In this document: piece after piece, positions 10,054 through 22,395 of the stretch | How positions within the stretch are numbered: the first letter of the stretch is position 1 | Layout: every line of letters begins with the position of its first letter | Assembly (NCBI GenBank): GCA_031308135.1 | Contig: JAHLJT010009419.1 | Coordinates: 37,379,221-37,443,220, forward strand | Direction of reading: 5' to 3' | Origin: Acheta domesticus | Taxonomy: Eukaryota; Arthropoda; Insecta; Orthoptera; Gryllidae | DNA length: 64,000 bases | Made by a program: the position numbers and the translations under genes | The notes under the pieces: model-generated | What the model saw: the letters and a program-made list of their open reading frames with translations, nothing else | Database searches by the model: none | Told to the model about the DNA's origin: nothing

Positions 10054-12086
10054 TTACATTTTCGCCCATGCTAAGAGAAAGTATTGTAATCCTGTCACCG
10101 GAAAACGGCGAATTTTCGACACAAAAAACTTATTGACGGCTCTATTAACAAAATAGTGGATTAATCCAGTTGCTAAATGTAGAAAAAAATCATCTAACGC
10201 GTAGTGAAGCCGGAATCTATGTTTTGTACGTACTCTTTGGTACGTCCTTGATATCGAAAAATCGATCGACCACAAAACGTCTTTTCCGTCCGTCTGTGAA
10301 CAACGCTAGCGCATAAACAGTTCAGCCGATTTTCGCCAAAATTGATCTTCCCCAATTATTCTTGCTGATGTCGTGGCCCCTGCAATTCGAAACCGATATT
10401 TTAATTTTGGGGGTTAGTTTACATCAAACCCCTCGGACATTTTCAAAATTGTGAAGGACGTTTAAGAGAACGGTGCAGTTCTCATTATCGTTGAAATCCC
10501 TGATTTTTCGGAAATTACATTTCAAATTATTTTCTACAACTTTTTCCATTTTTTTCTGAATGAAATCTGTTGCGTAAAGATATCTTCAAATAAGATCGTG
10601 TTCAAATTTTCAAAGGTCATGTTCAAAATATGAGTAGTTTTCTGTAATTTTGCGCGAAATATAGGCTTTTTCTTTTCTTTTTTTTTTCTTTTTTCAAAAA
10701 CCGCTCTAAATTTTTTCTTTAAACATTACACTTATGTAATATGGGATGGTAAGTAGTGGAGATACAGAATGGCACAGACTTCTTCGAATTAGATTTCTAT
10801 TTCCCGTGGTCTCGGGTAGCTATTTTGGCTTGCCACATACTCTTGCCAGTTAGCATCTATCACCGCTCAAAGTACATTTTTTTTTGACATTTTGTTAATT
10901 TTTCGGTTTGCTAATAGTAGAACGGAAATATTATTTTACGAATGTTAAAGAACAGTAAAACATCGTCCTAAACGGAACTTTTCTTTGATAAACGTGGAGC
11001 CTTTTTAGCGGTACTGTTAATTCGAAAATTGAAGTTCTTTTCCGCGGAAAGTGTTTGAGTTTTTTAAAAACTTCATTTGAAAGCATGTGAAACACTTTAA
11101 ATCACGAATTGCTGGAAATGTCCGTGTTAACGGTGTGAGAGATTCAAAAAGTTACAATTCTGTAAATTTTGAAAAAATAAAAAAAATACCCCAAAATGAG
11201 CTTTGCGTCATATTAAAGAGTGCAACTAGCACTATCCGTTCGAAATATTCGAAGACATTTCGAGCAATTTTTGAGAAAATGGCTTTTTAGAGTTTCTAAA
11301 AATGCGGGATTTTGAGCGAGTTTTCACAGCTGTTGAGTTTTCTAGAAATTTTATATAGCATTATTTAAAGAACATGTACTTGTAAGCATATTAATGTAGA
11401 CAAATTGCCGCTAATGTAAATATTAACGGCGACGCTTGAGACAAGTTAATAAAATTATATTTTTGTAATTTTTTAAGAAACCAGAAAATAGAGCAATCTG
11501 ATGTTTCTCTAATCTCATAGGGTATATTTAGCCCTTTTCCTACCCAAAGTTGAAAGAAAACAATTGGAGCCGTTTTGGAGAAAATCTTGTTTTTGTTATT
11601 TTTTTTAACTGCACTCAATATTGCGCGAAAACAACTAAAATTTTCAAAAAAGTGTACCTGAACTTGGGTAAAGAACTCACTATGAAGAACAAATTTTATT
11701 TAAAAGAAAAATCTATATCTTTCATTTTGTAGTTGTAGGAAGAGACCGAAAAAAACCAAAATTTGGCAATTTTCGAAAATTCAGAATTAACCGTGAAAAT
11801 CCGACCTATGCCACGTTTATAAGCGTATTTTACTCTATTCTTACAAGAAATTTAAAGAAAAAATTCGAGCCGTTTTTGAGAAAGTTTTGAAAGTGTCCTG
11901 GGGCTTCATGTAAAGGACTCCCAAAAATTAATAAATATTTTTCAAAATCGCTGAGCTTCGACTCAGTCCAGATGGACTGGGGTCTTTAAATTTCTTGTAA
12001 GAATATACTAAAATACTCTTATAAAGGTGGTATAGATTCGAATTTCACGGTTTATTCTGAATTTTCAAAAATTGCAAAATTTTAAA
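10054..12086. repeat. Modular AT-rich dispersed repeat, block 1
   Basis: A copy of the main dispersed repeat of this window. 10054-10740 is in reverse orientation, recognised by the complement of the GTTCACAGACGGACGG motif and the GCAACTGGAT/ATAACTTTC tail. From about 10745 the forward module starts (TACAGAATGGCACAGACTT). It then runs through reiterated units of the type GAGCCGTTTTTGAGAAAAT, and a further internal palindrome is centred near 11950. No open frame is longer than about 75 codons and none is conserved between copies. Related blocks: 13352-13555, 19304-20811, 28890-30290, 31065-32890, 36640-37900, 46780-47215, 51596-51665 and 62390-62500. Confidence 0.75.
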
Positions 12087-13351
12087 TTGCTGTGAAATGT
12101 TCATTTTAAATGTATAAAAAGATAATGTAAATAATTATTTAAAATATAAGGAAGCATTTATAAGTATCCATCAAGTGTTTTTCTTATATCAATTTTCCAA
12201 ATATATCTATTTCAATTGCTTTCACATTTCCTGTTGTGATTTTCATGCCTGCAAAACTGTTAGTTTAATGTGATTGAGTTTGTGTGTTAATTTATTCTGA
12301 CCCTTGTTTCAGTGGAGTCATTTGCAACTGGTTCTTAAGAAAGATTATGTGATGGTTAAAACTAATAAATTAGTGTCATGGAATGTAAGAAATTTAAACT
12401 TTTACTTAGTGATGGTTGTGTACCACAAGTTGCAAATGACTTGGTGAAACAAAGGACTGAAGAAATGAACTAAGAAATACTCTATATTTTTGAGTTGGTT
12501 AATTGAATTTACAAATACTGTATGGAGTTTTGCTTAATTTTTTTTTGTGTTGGTTAGGGGTCTTAATAGTGTTTACTTGTTGCTATTAAATGTTAAGAGT
12601 GAAAATATTTGGCAAAATATTATGAATGAAATTATTTCAGATTTAATTTTTATATATCTAATTCTATTCAGCAAGTACTTTTAGTGTCAAGTTTTCAAAA
12701 ATGTCTTTATTAAAAAATTCTTCAAATTGACTTCTTACTTGTTTTTCAGTTGAATTTTTAAAATGTAACAATTTCTAGAATCATGTTTATATAAAATTTG
12801 ATTCCAGACATTGTTACATAATTTTACAAAATTATACAAAATTTAATTCATTTATCCAATTAATTTACACTGAATTTAATTGAAAATTTGAATTTTGACA
12901 TTTCTCTACTTGTGGTTTTGAATTGTCTTGCATACGCACAAATTTATGCAATTCTGAAAAATTTTATAATTTCTTAACTACATAACCAACAATTTAATGC
13001 TACAGGTACGAGTATAAAAGAAGGTAAGCATACATGCAAACAAGGGTTGATGCAAAATTTTCCATTTTTGGTGTAAACATTTATCTAGGAACTAACACCA
13101 AATTTTGGTTTGTTCAACCACCCGCCGAAGTTCCGAGACTGTCAACCACGCACTGCAAACATGTTGTGGTTCAAGACCGTACGTCGGCAAGGGAATCACA
13201 AGACACAGCGGTGGTTCAGAGCACCACGGAGGTTCACACATGGCGCCGACGTTGCGTCAACCACACAAATAGCTGGGCCATATTTTACTATTAAATTTGG
13301 TTGGGAGAACCGAATTTTAATGTGCGGCAAGCATTCCCTTTTTTCAGTGTG
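12087..13351 (-). mobile_element. Inverted partial copy of the CACTG-ended element (left palindrome arm)
   Basis: This 1265-bp stretch is the reverse complement, with few differences, of 13556-14829, so the two form a 2.7-kb palindrome around a 204-bp spacer. The inner end reads CCTTTTTTCAGTG, the complement of the CACTGAAAAAAAGG end at 13556. The outer end (12087) stops abruptly and has no terminal repeat, so this is only the terminal portion of the element. Open frames of about 86 codons occur in both arms at equivalent places (13034-13294 and 13610-13870). They follow from DNA identity and are not recognisable proteins. Confidence 0.8.
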
Positions 13352-13555
13352 GCTTGAGTCGAAGCTCTGCGATTTTGAAAAACATTGATTGATTTTTGGG
13401 GGTTCTTTGCATGAAACCCCTGGGACATTTTGAAAATTTTCTCAAAAATGGCACCAAATTTTTTCTTTTAATTACTTGTACGAATAAAGTAAAGTACACT
13501 TATAAAAGTGACATAGGTCTCATTTTCACTGTTAACTTAGAATTTCTGAAAATGC
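13352..13555 (-). repeat. Dispersed-repeat spacer between palindrome arms
   Basis: The reverse complement of this 204-bp spacer matches the modular dispersed repeat (compare 11853-11960 and 32440-32560, including the GGGGCTTCATGTAAAG-like box). It is the left flank of the insertion site of the 13556-19303 element, and its sequence is continued at 19304. Confidence 0.7.
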
Positions 13556-14829
13556 ACTGAAAAAAAGGATTGCTTGCCGCACATTAAAATTCGGTTCTCC
13601 CAACCAAATTTAATAGTAAAATATGGCCCAGCTATTTGTGTGGTTGACGCAACCTCGGCGCCATGTGTGAACCTCCGTGGTGCTCTCAACCACCGCTGGG
13701 TCTTGTGATTCCCATGCCGACGTAGGGTCTTGAACCACAAAATGTTTGCAGTGCGTGGTTGACTGTCTCGGAACTTCGGTGGGTGGTTGAACAAACCAAA
13801 ATTTAGTGCTAGTTCCTACATAAATGTTTACACCAAAAATGGAAAATTTTGCATCAACCCTTGTTTGCATGTATGCTTACCTTCTTTTGTACTCGTACCT
13901 GTAGCATTAAATTGTTGGTTATGTAGTTAAGAAATTATAAAATTTTTCAGAATTGCATAAATTTGTGCGTATGCAAGACACTTCAAAACCACAAGTAGAG
14001 ACAATGTCAAAATTCAAATTTTCAATTAAATTCAGTGTAAATTAATTGGATAAATGAATTAAATTTTGTATTATTTTGTAAAATTATGTAACAATGTCTG
14101 GAATCAAATTTTATATAAACATGATTCTAAAAATTGTTACATTTTAAAAATTCAACTGAAAAAGAAGTAAGAAGTCAATTTGAAGAATTTTTTTAACAAA
14201 GATTTTTGCAAACTTGACACTAAAAGTACTTGCTGAATAGAATTAAGATATATAAAAATTAATTTTGAAATAATTTCATTCATAATATTTTGCCAAATAT
14301 TTTCACTCTTAACATTTAATAGCAACAAGTAAACACTCTTAAGATCCCTAACCTACACAAAAAAAATTAAGCAAAACTCAATACAGTATTTGTAAAATCA
14401 ATTAACCAACTCAAAAATATAGAGTATTTCTTAGTTCATTTCTTCAGTCCTTTGTTTCACCAAGTCATTTGCAACTTGTGGCACACAACCATCACTTAAT
14501 AAAAGTTTAAATTTCTTACATTCATGAAACTAATTTATTAGTTTTAACCGTCACATAATCTCTTTTAAGACCAAGTTGCAAATGATTCCACTGAAACAAG
14601 GGTCAGAATAAATTAACACACAAACTCAATCACATTAAACTGATAACAGTTTTGCAGGCATGAAAATCACAAACAGGAATATGAACAAATGTGAAAGCAA
14701 TTGAAATAGATATATTTGGGAAATTGATACGAGAAAAACACTTGATGGATACTTATAAATGCTTCCTTATATTTTAAATAATTATTTACATTATCTTTTT
14801 ATACATTTAAAATGAACATTTCACAGCAA

Positions 14830-17800
14830 CAAGTTTTAGCTAGTAAGTGCCCTAGGCGCCACAAAAAATAAAACTTTACAATGAAGCCAAATACTGAAAA
14901 GTAAGATACTAGTTTTGCATCTGAGAACAATGCAAGTTTTCTTATGTAGTAAAAACCACACAAGAACATTTTGGAAACAGCCCATAGCCTTGTATAACAC
15001 AAAAATTGCATGCAGCGCTTACTCCTTTAGAATAAGAAATATGATAAAGAGATGAAAATCCATTTTATTTATGCACATTATTAATGTTATTTTATTGAAC
15101 TTCTAATTAGTACTTGCAGGCCTCTCAGTGTTTAATGAGGTTCAAATTAGTCTAATCAAATAAGTTTCGTTGTCCAAAAATAGTGAGTCAGGAAACAATG
15201 TAAACATTGTTTATGAAGAAATAATAATTACAAGAGGAAATAGCTTTTATAAATGCATTAATCATGACCATTTCTTTGCATCAATCCCAAACTATAATAA
15301 GTGTTCCCAAATCACAAAGTTTTATTAACAAAAGCACAGTGTAATTAAATTTTCACATGAGAGGGCTAGTTCCAATTTCCAAGTCTTCTTTCTAATAAAA
15401 ATTTAGTTATTGCATAGTAGATCAATGTTGGACATTAGAATTGCATGTTCCCTGAAACTAGACAAAAATATGATTTTTTCACAATAGAAATCGAAGACAA
15501 AATAAATGCCAGCAGTCTTTAAAAATTGATTGTTCCAAATTGTATATAATACTTTTTATAGAAACAAAATTCTCACCTCTCAGTATGAAGTTAGCATTGT
15601 TACATGAGATACCAATTATTACAAAGTTACATTACAAAGTTTGCCAATATAAACATTGTTAATCCCTAGTAATTTCTGAAAGTGACAGTATTCTGAATGT
15701 ATAAAATAAGAACAATCAAAATTGTTCTGTAAATTAAAACTCAAATCCATAGAGTAAAACCATTAAAGAAAGAAAGTTTCATATTTTCTTAGGCCAAGGT
15801 CAAAATCCAACTATGCAATTCTAAATTTTGTTTTCTGAAGTGAGAATAATTGTGTATTTACATACTCATCTAAATAATCATGTACACTAGTAACAAATCG
15901 TCAATAAAGATTGAATTAAAAAATTAAATTAATAATTCAATATTTGTTAAAAAAAGTGAGAATAATGAGGGAACATGATGGCAGTATGAAAATAGTTTTA
16001 AAAAGTGTTTCGCTAAGGGATCTGTACTAGCAAATAATTAAAATATGTAAATAAAACTTAATTGAAAGGATCAGAAATAGTGTATGCATCCCCTGTCTGC
16101 ACACTCCTAACATAAAAACTCAAATTCTACAATGTAGAGTCCATGAAATTTGCATGTCTCTGACAATTGAAACTTTACAATAAAAAAATAAAAACCACAC
16201 ACATTGAGAAAAATTTACTTAATACATCTTCCAATTGTTTTTTTTATATTTTGATGTAAGTTTTCAAATTAAATTGGGTATAATGTTAATTTTTTTTAAC
16301 TTTAGTGATTTTTATGTTCTTCCTTAATTTAACAAATATTGTAAACACTAATTTGGCTTCTTCTTTGGAAACTAATTTTGTAGTTTGTTACAGTTGATGA
16401 GGGAAATAGAATCTCAAATGTAAACCCTTCATTGAACAAAATAAAAAATAAATTTGGATTTTTTAAAATGTGGTTGTCCTACATGAAAAAGGGACTGAAA
16501 AATATTAGAAAATATAATGTCAATAGTGACAACCAAATCAAAACTTTTCTTTCAACTTTTCAAAAGTATTCAGTCCTCAAGAAGCGCTATCACACAGTAC
16601 TGCCTCATATTTTGAAAAAAATTTTTTGACATCATGTGTTGGGCACACATTTGTATTTTAACAAGTTTATCCTAACTACATAAACACAACTAATAGTCCC
16701 AAAATTCTGGAATACACAAAATATGCATTACATAAAATATGCATACATATGCATTTTACATTGCATTACATTCAAGTTTCTGAGAGAGATTGGCATAAAA
16801 AAATGTGCAATTACATGAGCATTCATAGCTTTACAAATAACAAGTATGTACAGAATGTAGAGATACAATTCTAAACCTGAGATATTCTAAGCCTGTTCGT
16901 TGTCATTTTGTTTAAAAATTGACTAATTTTGTCTAGGAATGTAAGGTTTGAGAAATTATGCTTTCTAACATGGATTTGTTCAACACTTTTGCTGTTTTTT
17001 TTTTCTTTTCATTAGCACAATGATACAATGACTTTCAACAATATTCTTAAAATTCTTATACTGAAATTGAAAATAAGTTAATTAATTATTTTGGGCGTCA
17101 GGTTATACACCTGAAGTATTTAAATTATTAATAATTTAAAAATGATGGGGAACGGATGTGACTAAATGTAATTGAATAATTTTTGCCTTGCCACGTGGAA
17201 CAAGTTTTAGATATAATTAGTTTTAATTATAAGATCATCACAATTGGTATGTCGCAGCCTGTGTTCAAATTTTAAAATATATATCTTACTGATATTCAAT
17301 GAGAAATGAAGCGATTATCAAATATCTGATATTACTGATTTGATGCAAGTATGAAAAGAGCAAAAATAAATCCCACAACATTTGAAAACTAGAAATGAAC
17401 CCTTCCTATAAAGAAGGACTTGAGTAATTGATTCTTTTAATATACTATTGTACACTGAAACCACTTCCCTCTATTCGCAGAGGACGCTATTAATTTATAT
17501 TTAAAGATGAAAATAAACAAATAAAATTAAAATCAATAAGTTAATTGATTAATTTTGATACAAAGAGATGATATGAATTAATTAATTTTTTAAAGAGACA
17601 ATTACCAACAATGCATGCAATCTTCAGAATCACAAGAATACTTTTAACAAATGCTGGACCCCAAAAACAATTCATTCAGTTTACTGACATACTACCTGCC
17701 ATCTCGTATACAGAGGCTTGTAGTCAAGCTTCACTTTGTATAATCTTTAAGATTCATAGATACCATTTGAAACCAACAATAAAAAAGCATGGACATGGGC

Positions 17801-18600
17801 AGAATATTAGTTTAGATTTTACTTACATATATTTGAATCCTGAAAGATATCATTTTCTCATTTGACAAATATAAATTTAAGCAATAAAATAATACGGAAC
17901 TCATCTGATTAGGTACTCAAAACACTACATTAATTTATTGAAGAAAACAGAGAAGGGACAATGGAATTTAATATCTCTGAAGAACATTAGATTGCTTGCA
18001 GTTCCACAATTTTCTTCAGTTATAAAATAAAATGGTAGCCATTTTCTTAATTAAATTGCTGAACCATAGCAAACATAAATATTTGATGAACTACAAATGC
18101 ATCAAAACATTCCAGTACATGACAGTGCAAATAAATCAGTTGTCAACTATTTCACTTATGTACACCATATATACTCTTTGATGTACACTACATTTCAATG
18201 TGAATGCTGGTATGTAACACAGCACGGAACAAAAGAACACTGCAAGAATTCAAAAGCACAGCACTATAGGATGTCAGCTTTTGGTGACATCAAATAGGGT
18301 CTATTGAGGTTTTCATGTCTGTGATGTCCAATTCAAATCACATGCATCTTAACTTGATTGTTTAAAAACTGCCTTTATTTTACTCATCCTTCAAGAAACA
18401 CACATTCAATGACATCAAGTTGCACATCATTTTGCAGTGCCCATTGTGTAAACGTTCTGCACGTGTAGTTTTCTGGTCTTAATCAACAACTTCTCTGACA
18501 CATTTCAACACTTTTTATAAACATATATACTGCGTATTTTCATCAACAACGAAATACCATGATCAACATAACCAAGTTTCAACAGAATTTTAGAAATTCG
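14830..18600. other. Non-coding interior of the CACTA-like element
   Basis: About 3.8 kb of low-GC, apparently single-copy sequence with only short frames (at most 84 codons), none recognisable. In composition it resembles a long 3' untranslated region. On the minus strand it lies directly downstream of the two-exon mini-gene at 18645-18855. Captured host DNA is possible but unproven. Confidence 0.4.
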
Positions 18601-18644
18601 AAAATTTTCTTCTTATAAAGATTCGGCACAGTTGCTAACTACTC

Positions 18645-18855
18645 TCACAACAGAATACACTCATTTTCCAAATTAAGTACTGGATTCCCCTCCACATACA
18701 CACACACATCTTCGTGTACCGCCAAACGATAAACCTGCAATGAATCATAAATTATACGTTAAAAATACTTGTTACTCGATTAGAGTAATGTGGCCGTAAC
18801 CTCACATGAAAAATGTTTCACTTACCATTGAGTGACAATTCTCTCGGACGAGCAT
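18645..18855 (-). CDS. Two-exon mini-gene inside the CACTA-like element
   Basis: On the minus strand, an ATG at 18853-18855 opens ten codons (MLVRENCHSM, 18826-18855) ending at a good donor, G|GTAAGTG. A 91-bp intron follows (18735-18825). Then comes an acceptor TTGCAG and a phase-0 exon 18645-18734 of 29 codons beginning VYRLAVHEDVCVY and ending in TGA. An in-frame TGA lies six codons upstream of the ATG. The total is 39 aa. I do not recognise the family. Its position, just inside the right terminus and pointing inward, would suit either an element-encoded transcript or the first exons of a captured host gene. The splice sites are seen; expression is inferred. Confidence 0.35.
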
Positions 18856-19303
18856 TCTCTTGGAATCGATTCAGCAGATATTCATCTTAATATTTCGTCT
18901 TTTAGAAACTTAAGTGAACACTCTCTCCAGAGTCCTTATTAATCACACTCTGAAACTCGTCCGTATTTCCAGCTGTCAAATTCATCCTCAGGCCGCGCTG
19001 GTCTCCCGCCAAAGGTTGGTCAACTCAACCATGTCCGAAGCGTTGAGGAGGCGTTGAGAACCCCGTGGTTGCGGGAACCAATTAGAACGTTATATGAAGT
19101 CAACTGATGGTTATAAGAATCGCGTATTTTCCAACCCTCGTCGGTTGGTTAGCTTGACAATCAACTACCAGCACGTCATCTATGGCGATTATTGCCATAT
19201 ACTCTCTGATTATTGCCACAATGTATAAATCGATCGTCACAACTGGAAGACACTTAACCATGGGTTTGTGGTTGAGAGTCAATGGCCCTTTTTTTTCAGT
19301 GTG

Positions 19304-20811
19304 GTTGAATTTTTTTGACGTCTTCCTACAACTATAAATTTTAAGATGAAGATTTTTCCTTGAAATGAAACTTGTTCTCCATAGTGAGTTCTTTCATTAA
19401 GGTCACGGTAATTTTTTGAAAATTTTAGTAGTTTTCGCGTAATATTGCATGCAATATGTGCAATTGTAAAAAATACAAAAAACAAGATTTTTTCGAAAAC
19501 TGCTCCAATTTTTTTCTTTTAACTTCTGATTGAGATTCTGCTAAATGTACTCTATGAGATTACATAAACATCAATTTGCTCTATTCTTTTGTTTTTTCAA
19601 AAATTACAAAAATATAATTTTTTGGACAACTGTATTCTCATGTTAATATTTACATTGGTGGTGTTTTGTTATCATTCTTGTATTTATGAGTACGTGTGCT
19701 TTAAATACTGTCTTATAAAGTTTCTCGAAAACAACCGTTTTCTGTGAAAACCAGCTCAAAATTCCGCATTTTCAGAAATGCTCAAAAGCCATTTTATCCT
19801 AAAAAGCTCCAATTTTCTCTTCGAACTTTTCGAATGGATAGTGCTGAATTGCACTCTTTAATACGACAAAAAGTTCATTTTGGGATATTTTTTTGTTTTT
19901 TAAAAAATTACACAAATGTACTTTTTTTGAATAATCTTTCACATCTTTAATATGCACGTTTCCAGCAATTTGTATACATTCCTGCATTAGTCACTTAAAG
20001 TGCTTCAAATGAAGTTTTTTGAAAACACAAAACTTCCTGTGAAAAAGAGCTTCAAATTTCGCATTTACATTGGCGCTTAAACGCAATTATCTTAAAAACA
20101 GCTCCAAATCTTTCAAAGAAAATTGCCATTTAGGACGATGTATTACTGTTCTTTAGTATTCTTAAAATAATATTTTTCTGTTCTAGCATTAGGAAACCGA
20201 AAAATTAAGAAAACGTCAAAAACGTGTAGTTTGGGTGGCGATAGATGGAAGCTGACAAGTGTATGTGGCAATTCCGAATAGCTAGCCCAGACTCAAGGAA
20301 ATTGAAAACTAATACGGGAATTGTGCCATTCTTTAGCACCTTTTTTCGTTATCACGGCACCTCAATGAATTTTTTTCTGCCCGAAAATCCGCCGTTTTTT
20401 TTTCGCGCAGCGTTACATAACTTTCCCTACGTATATTACTGCGTATATACGTATGTATACGAGAAAGTAAAAATATGGTGCTATTCGTATTTTCGGGTAT
20501 CCATTTACGCAATTTCTAAAGAAAATAATTTTCTCGAATGCCGCTCCAAATGTTTAAATTTTTCCCACTGGAAGATGAAGGGATGCTTAAAACAATGGCG
20601 CAAGTCTTATTTTCAATGAACTCGTATTTTCGAAAATTACAAAAAATTAACATTTGGAATCTACAAAATGAAAGATAGGAAATTTTTGTCTTAAACAAAA
20701 TATGTTCTAAAATATCAGCTCACTAAAAAACGGGTTCCCGTGATACCGAAAAAGTGTTGTTTTTTTTTCTTCAAAACGTCCGTCCTTCTGTCAGTCTGTG
20801 AACACCATTAG
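19304..20811. repeat. Modular AT-rich dispersed repeat, block 2
   Basis: Mostly the reverse orientation of the family, continuing directly from the 13352-13555 flank (GACGTCTTCCTACAACT at 19318 onward) through several GCTCCAATTTT/GCTCCAAAT units. It passes the AGAATGGCACA box (near 20320) into a forward tail with TTTTTTCGTTATCACGGCAC and CGCGCAGCGTTACATAACTT (20338-20430). It ends in a complement of the GACGGACGG box (20775-20805), immediately before MITE copy 2. Confidence 0.7.
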
Positions 20812-21068
20812 TATACTGCGATTTTTGTAGGAAGAGCTCTCAAGATAACTCAAATCCCATCTACGCGATGGAATATGTCACGACATTTCGCGTCTTTTCT
20901 CGGTCTTGCCGGTAGAAGTCGCATGATCGCAAGCACTGCTTCATACGGTCGCGATTGTGCGAAATCTAGCGGAACGACTGTGAATGATACGAAATGCCGT
21001 GACATATTCCATCGCGAAGATGGGATTTGAGTTATCGTGAGAGCTCTTCCTACAAAAATCGCAGTATA
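20812..21068. mobile_element. TA-flanked MITE, copy 2 (257 bp)
   Basis: Same length and about 70-bp terminal inverted repeats as copy 1 at 9778-10034 (TATACTGCGA ... TCGCAGTATA), with the asymmetric core reversed. It is inserted next to the GACGGACGG box of the dispersed repeat. Divergence from copy 1 is only a few bases, so the two insertions are of similar, rather recent, age. Confidence 0.85.
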
Positions 21069-21598
21069 GTAGCACATGTAGCATGTGCCACAGGCCCCGC
21101 GCTTTTTGGGGTCTCGCGCTTTCTAAGGCACAGCATTTAAAAATCTCACTAGTGAAGGAAAAAAAAAAGATTTTGCCGTTATGAATTTGGTCAACCTACT
21201 GTAGAAAAGGACTGAAACCAAAGTTTATGTGCAATAGTATATCTAGTATATTATAGTGTTATAATATATCTTCCGACAATACTTCAAATAACGGATCCTA
21301 TCGAAAAAAATAAATGAATAAATGCAAGAAATGTTAGAATATATGAATAAATGCAATGAAAAATATTTCATTTAAAGTTTAAGCATCCATTTTTTGGGCT
21401 TTAATGTCTATTGGACACTGAATTCTTTTTTTTATTTAAAAATCACAATTACGTAATAGAAATTGTACAAATGTCCCAATATTGACCCAGTAGTCGTAAC
21501 TGGATTCCAGTATTTATATACTTAAATTTTTGACCCCTTTCTTACAGAGTACAGTATTTTCTTGATATTTATTAACAGAGCCGTGTTTTGCTAAGGAT
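21069..21598. other. AT-rich spacer with transposon-end debris
   Basis: 21080-21125 contains GGCCCCGCGC...GCGCTTTCTAAGGCAC, resembling a degraded hAT-type terminus. The rest is AT-rich with no gene seen. Confidence 0.3.
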
Positions 21599-21664
21599 CA
21601 GTGGCGGTTGGTGCCTTTGATTAATGGGGGTCTGCATGCAAAAATAGAAAATGAATTACCTTAA

Positions 21665-22018
21665 TTATTTATCGATGAGCTCCGCCCAACGAGTTTTGTA
21701 CGTTGCAAATTTATTTATGATCCTTTCGTTAGAATTTGTTTTGTTGAGAACTGCCCTTTCTATTGATATTGCCTGGGCTGTCAATCTTTCTTCTCCCATT
21801 GTACTTCTGAGGTAACTTTTTATTCCCTTCATAGCAGAGAAACATCGCTCTGGCTCGCTAGCCGTTTTGGGGAAAGTAATCGCAATTCTCAGGAGCTTTA
21901 CAACGTCTTTAAATGATGACTTCAGATTGTTTGGCATAATAAAATGCAGAAGTCGATTTGCGCCTGATAAATTTCTAAATTCTCCTCTTGAATAAAGATT
22001 AGAAAGTTCCGTATGCAA
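21665..22018 (-). pseudogene. hAT transposase C-terminal (dimerisation) fragment
   Basis: 117 open codons of the hAT-family dimerisation region. The diagnostic stretch is LLRIAITFPKTASEPERCFS, followed by LTAQAISIER, a block conserved in ZMYM1-like domesticated and transposon hAT proteins. It would mediate transposase oligomerisation in the nucleus. It is the 3' end of the broken transposase frame of the 21599-24430 element. Upstream portions are at 22200-22394, 22936-23270, 23316-23561 and 23823-24200, in different frames. Confidence 0.85.
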
Positions 22019-22395
22019 TTTCTCCTTATCGAATATTTAGACACCTCCAGACATTCTCTTAATTCCTCGTCTGGAAATGTTTCGCTAAATTTGGCAAAAT
22101 TAGATGGCATTACTATAGTTGAAATTTGAAGGGGTTTACGGAACTGAAATCGTATATTAACCTGGGTTATAATGAGAACACAGACTTCTTTGGCAGCTAC
22201 TACTCTCTCGTATTACTTTCTTGAATATGACGCCGTTTGTTGACACTATTAGGTTCACTGCTTTTTTCGTTCTCCAGTACTTCATTTCTGACTTTATTAA
22301 CTACTTTAACAAAGTTAGCTATACAAGAACGAATCTCCACCATATCTGCTTGGCAACATTTTATTTGGTTGTATAAAATATCAACATGTGGCATG

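Larger units (their letters stand above)
13556..19303. mobile_element. 5.7-kb non-autonomous CACTA/EnSpm-like element
   Basis: The left end is CACTGAAAAAAAGG and the right end is CCCTTTTTTTTCAGTG, a short imperfect terminal inverted repeat beginning CACTG. Both subterminal regions (13600-13800 and 18990-19290) are crowded with TGGTTGA/TCAACCA-type repeats in both orientations, as is typical of CACTA elements. TG directly follows the right end and directly precedes the left end, compatible with a 2-bp duplication. The flanks 13352-13555 and 19304 onward join into one continuous dispersed-repeat sequence, so the boundaries are supported by an inferred empty site. No transposase was recognised. 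The superfamily is inferred from CACTG termini plus subterminal repeats. Confidence 0.6.

Noticed and set aside
13034..13870. Pair of about 86-codon frames with the same peptide on opposite strands
   Set aside because: They follow from the palindrome arms being identical; there are no codon-preserving differences that would suggest selection.
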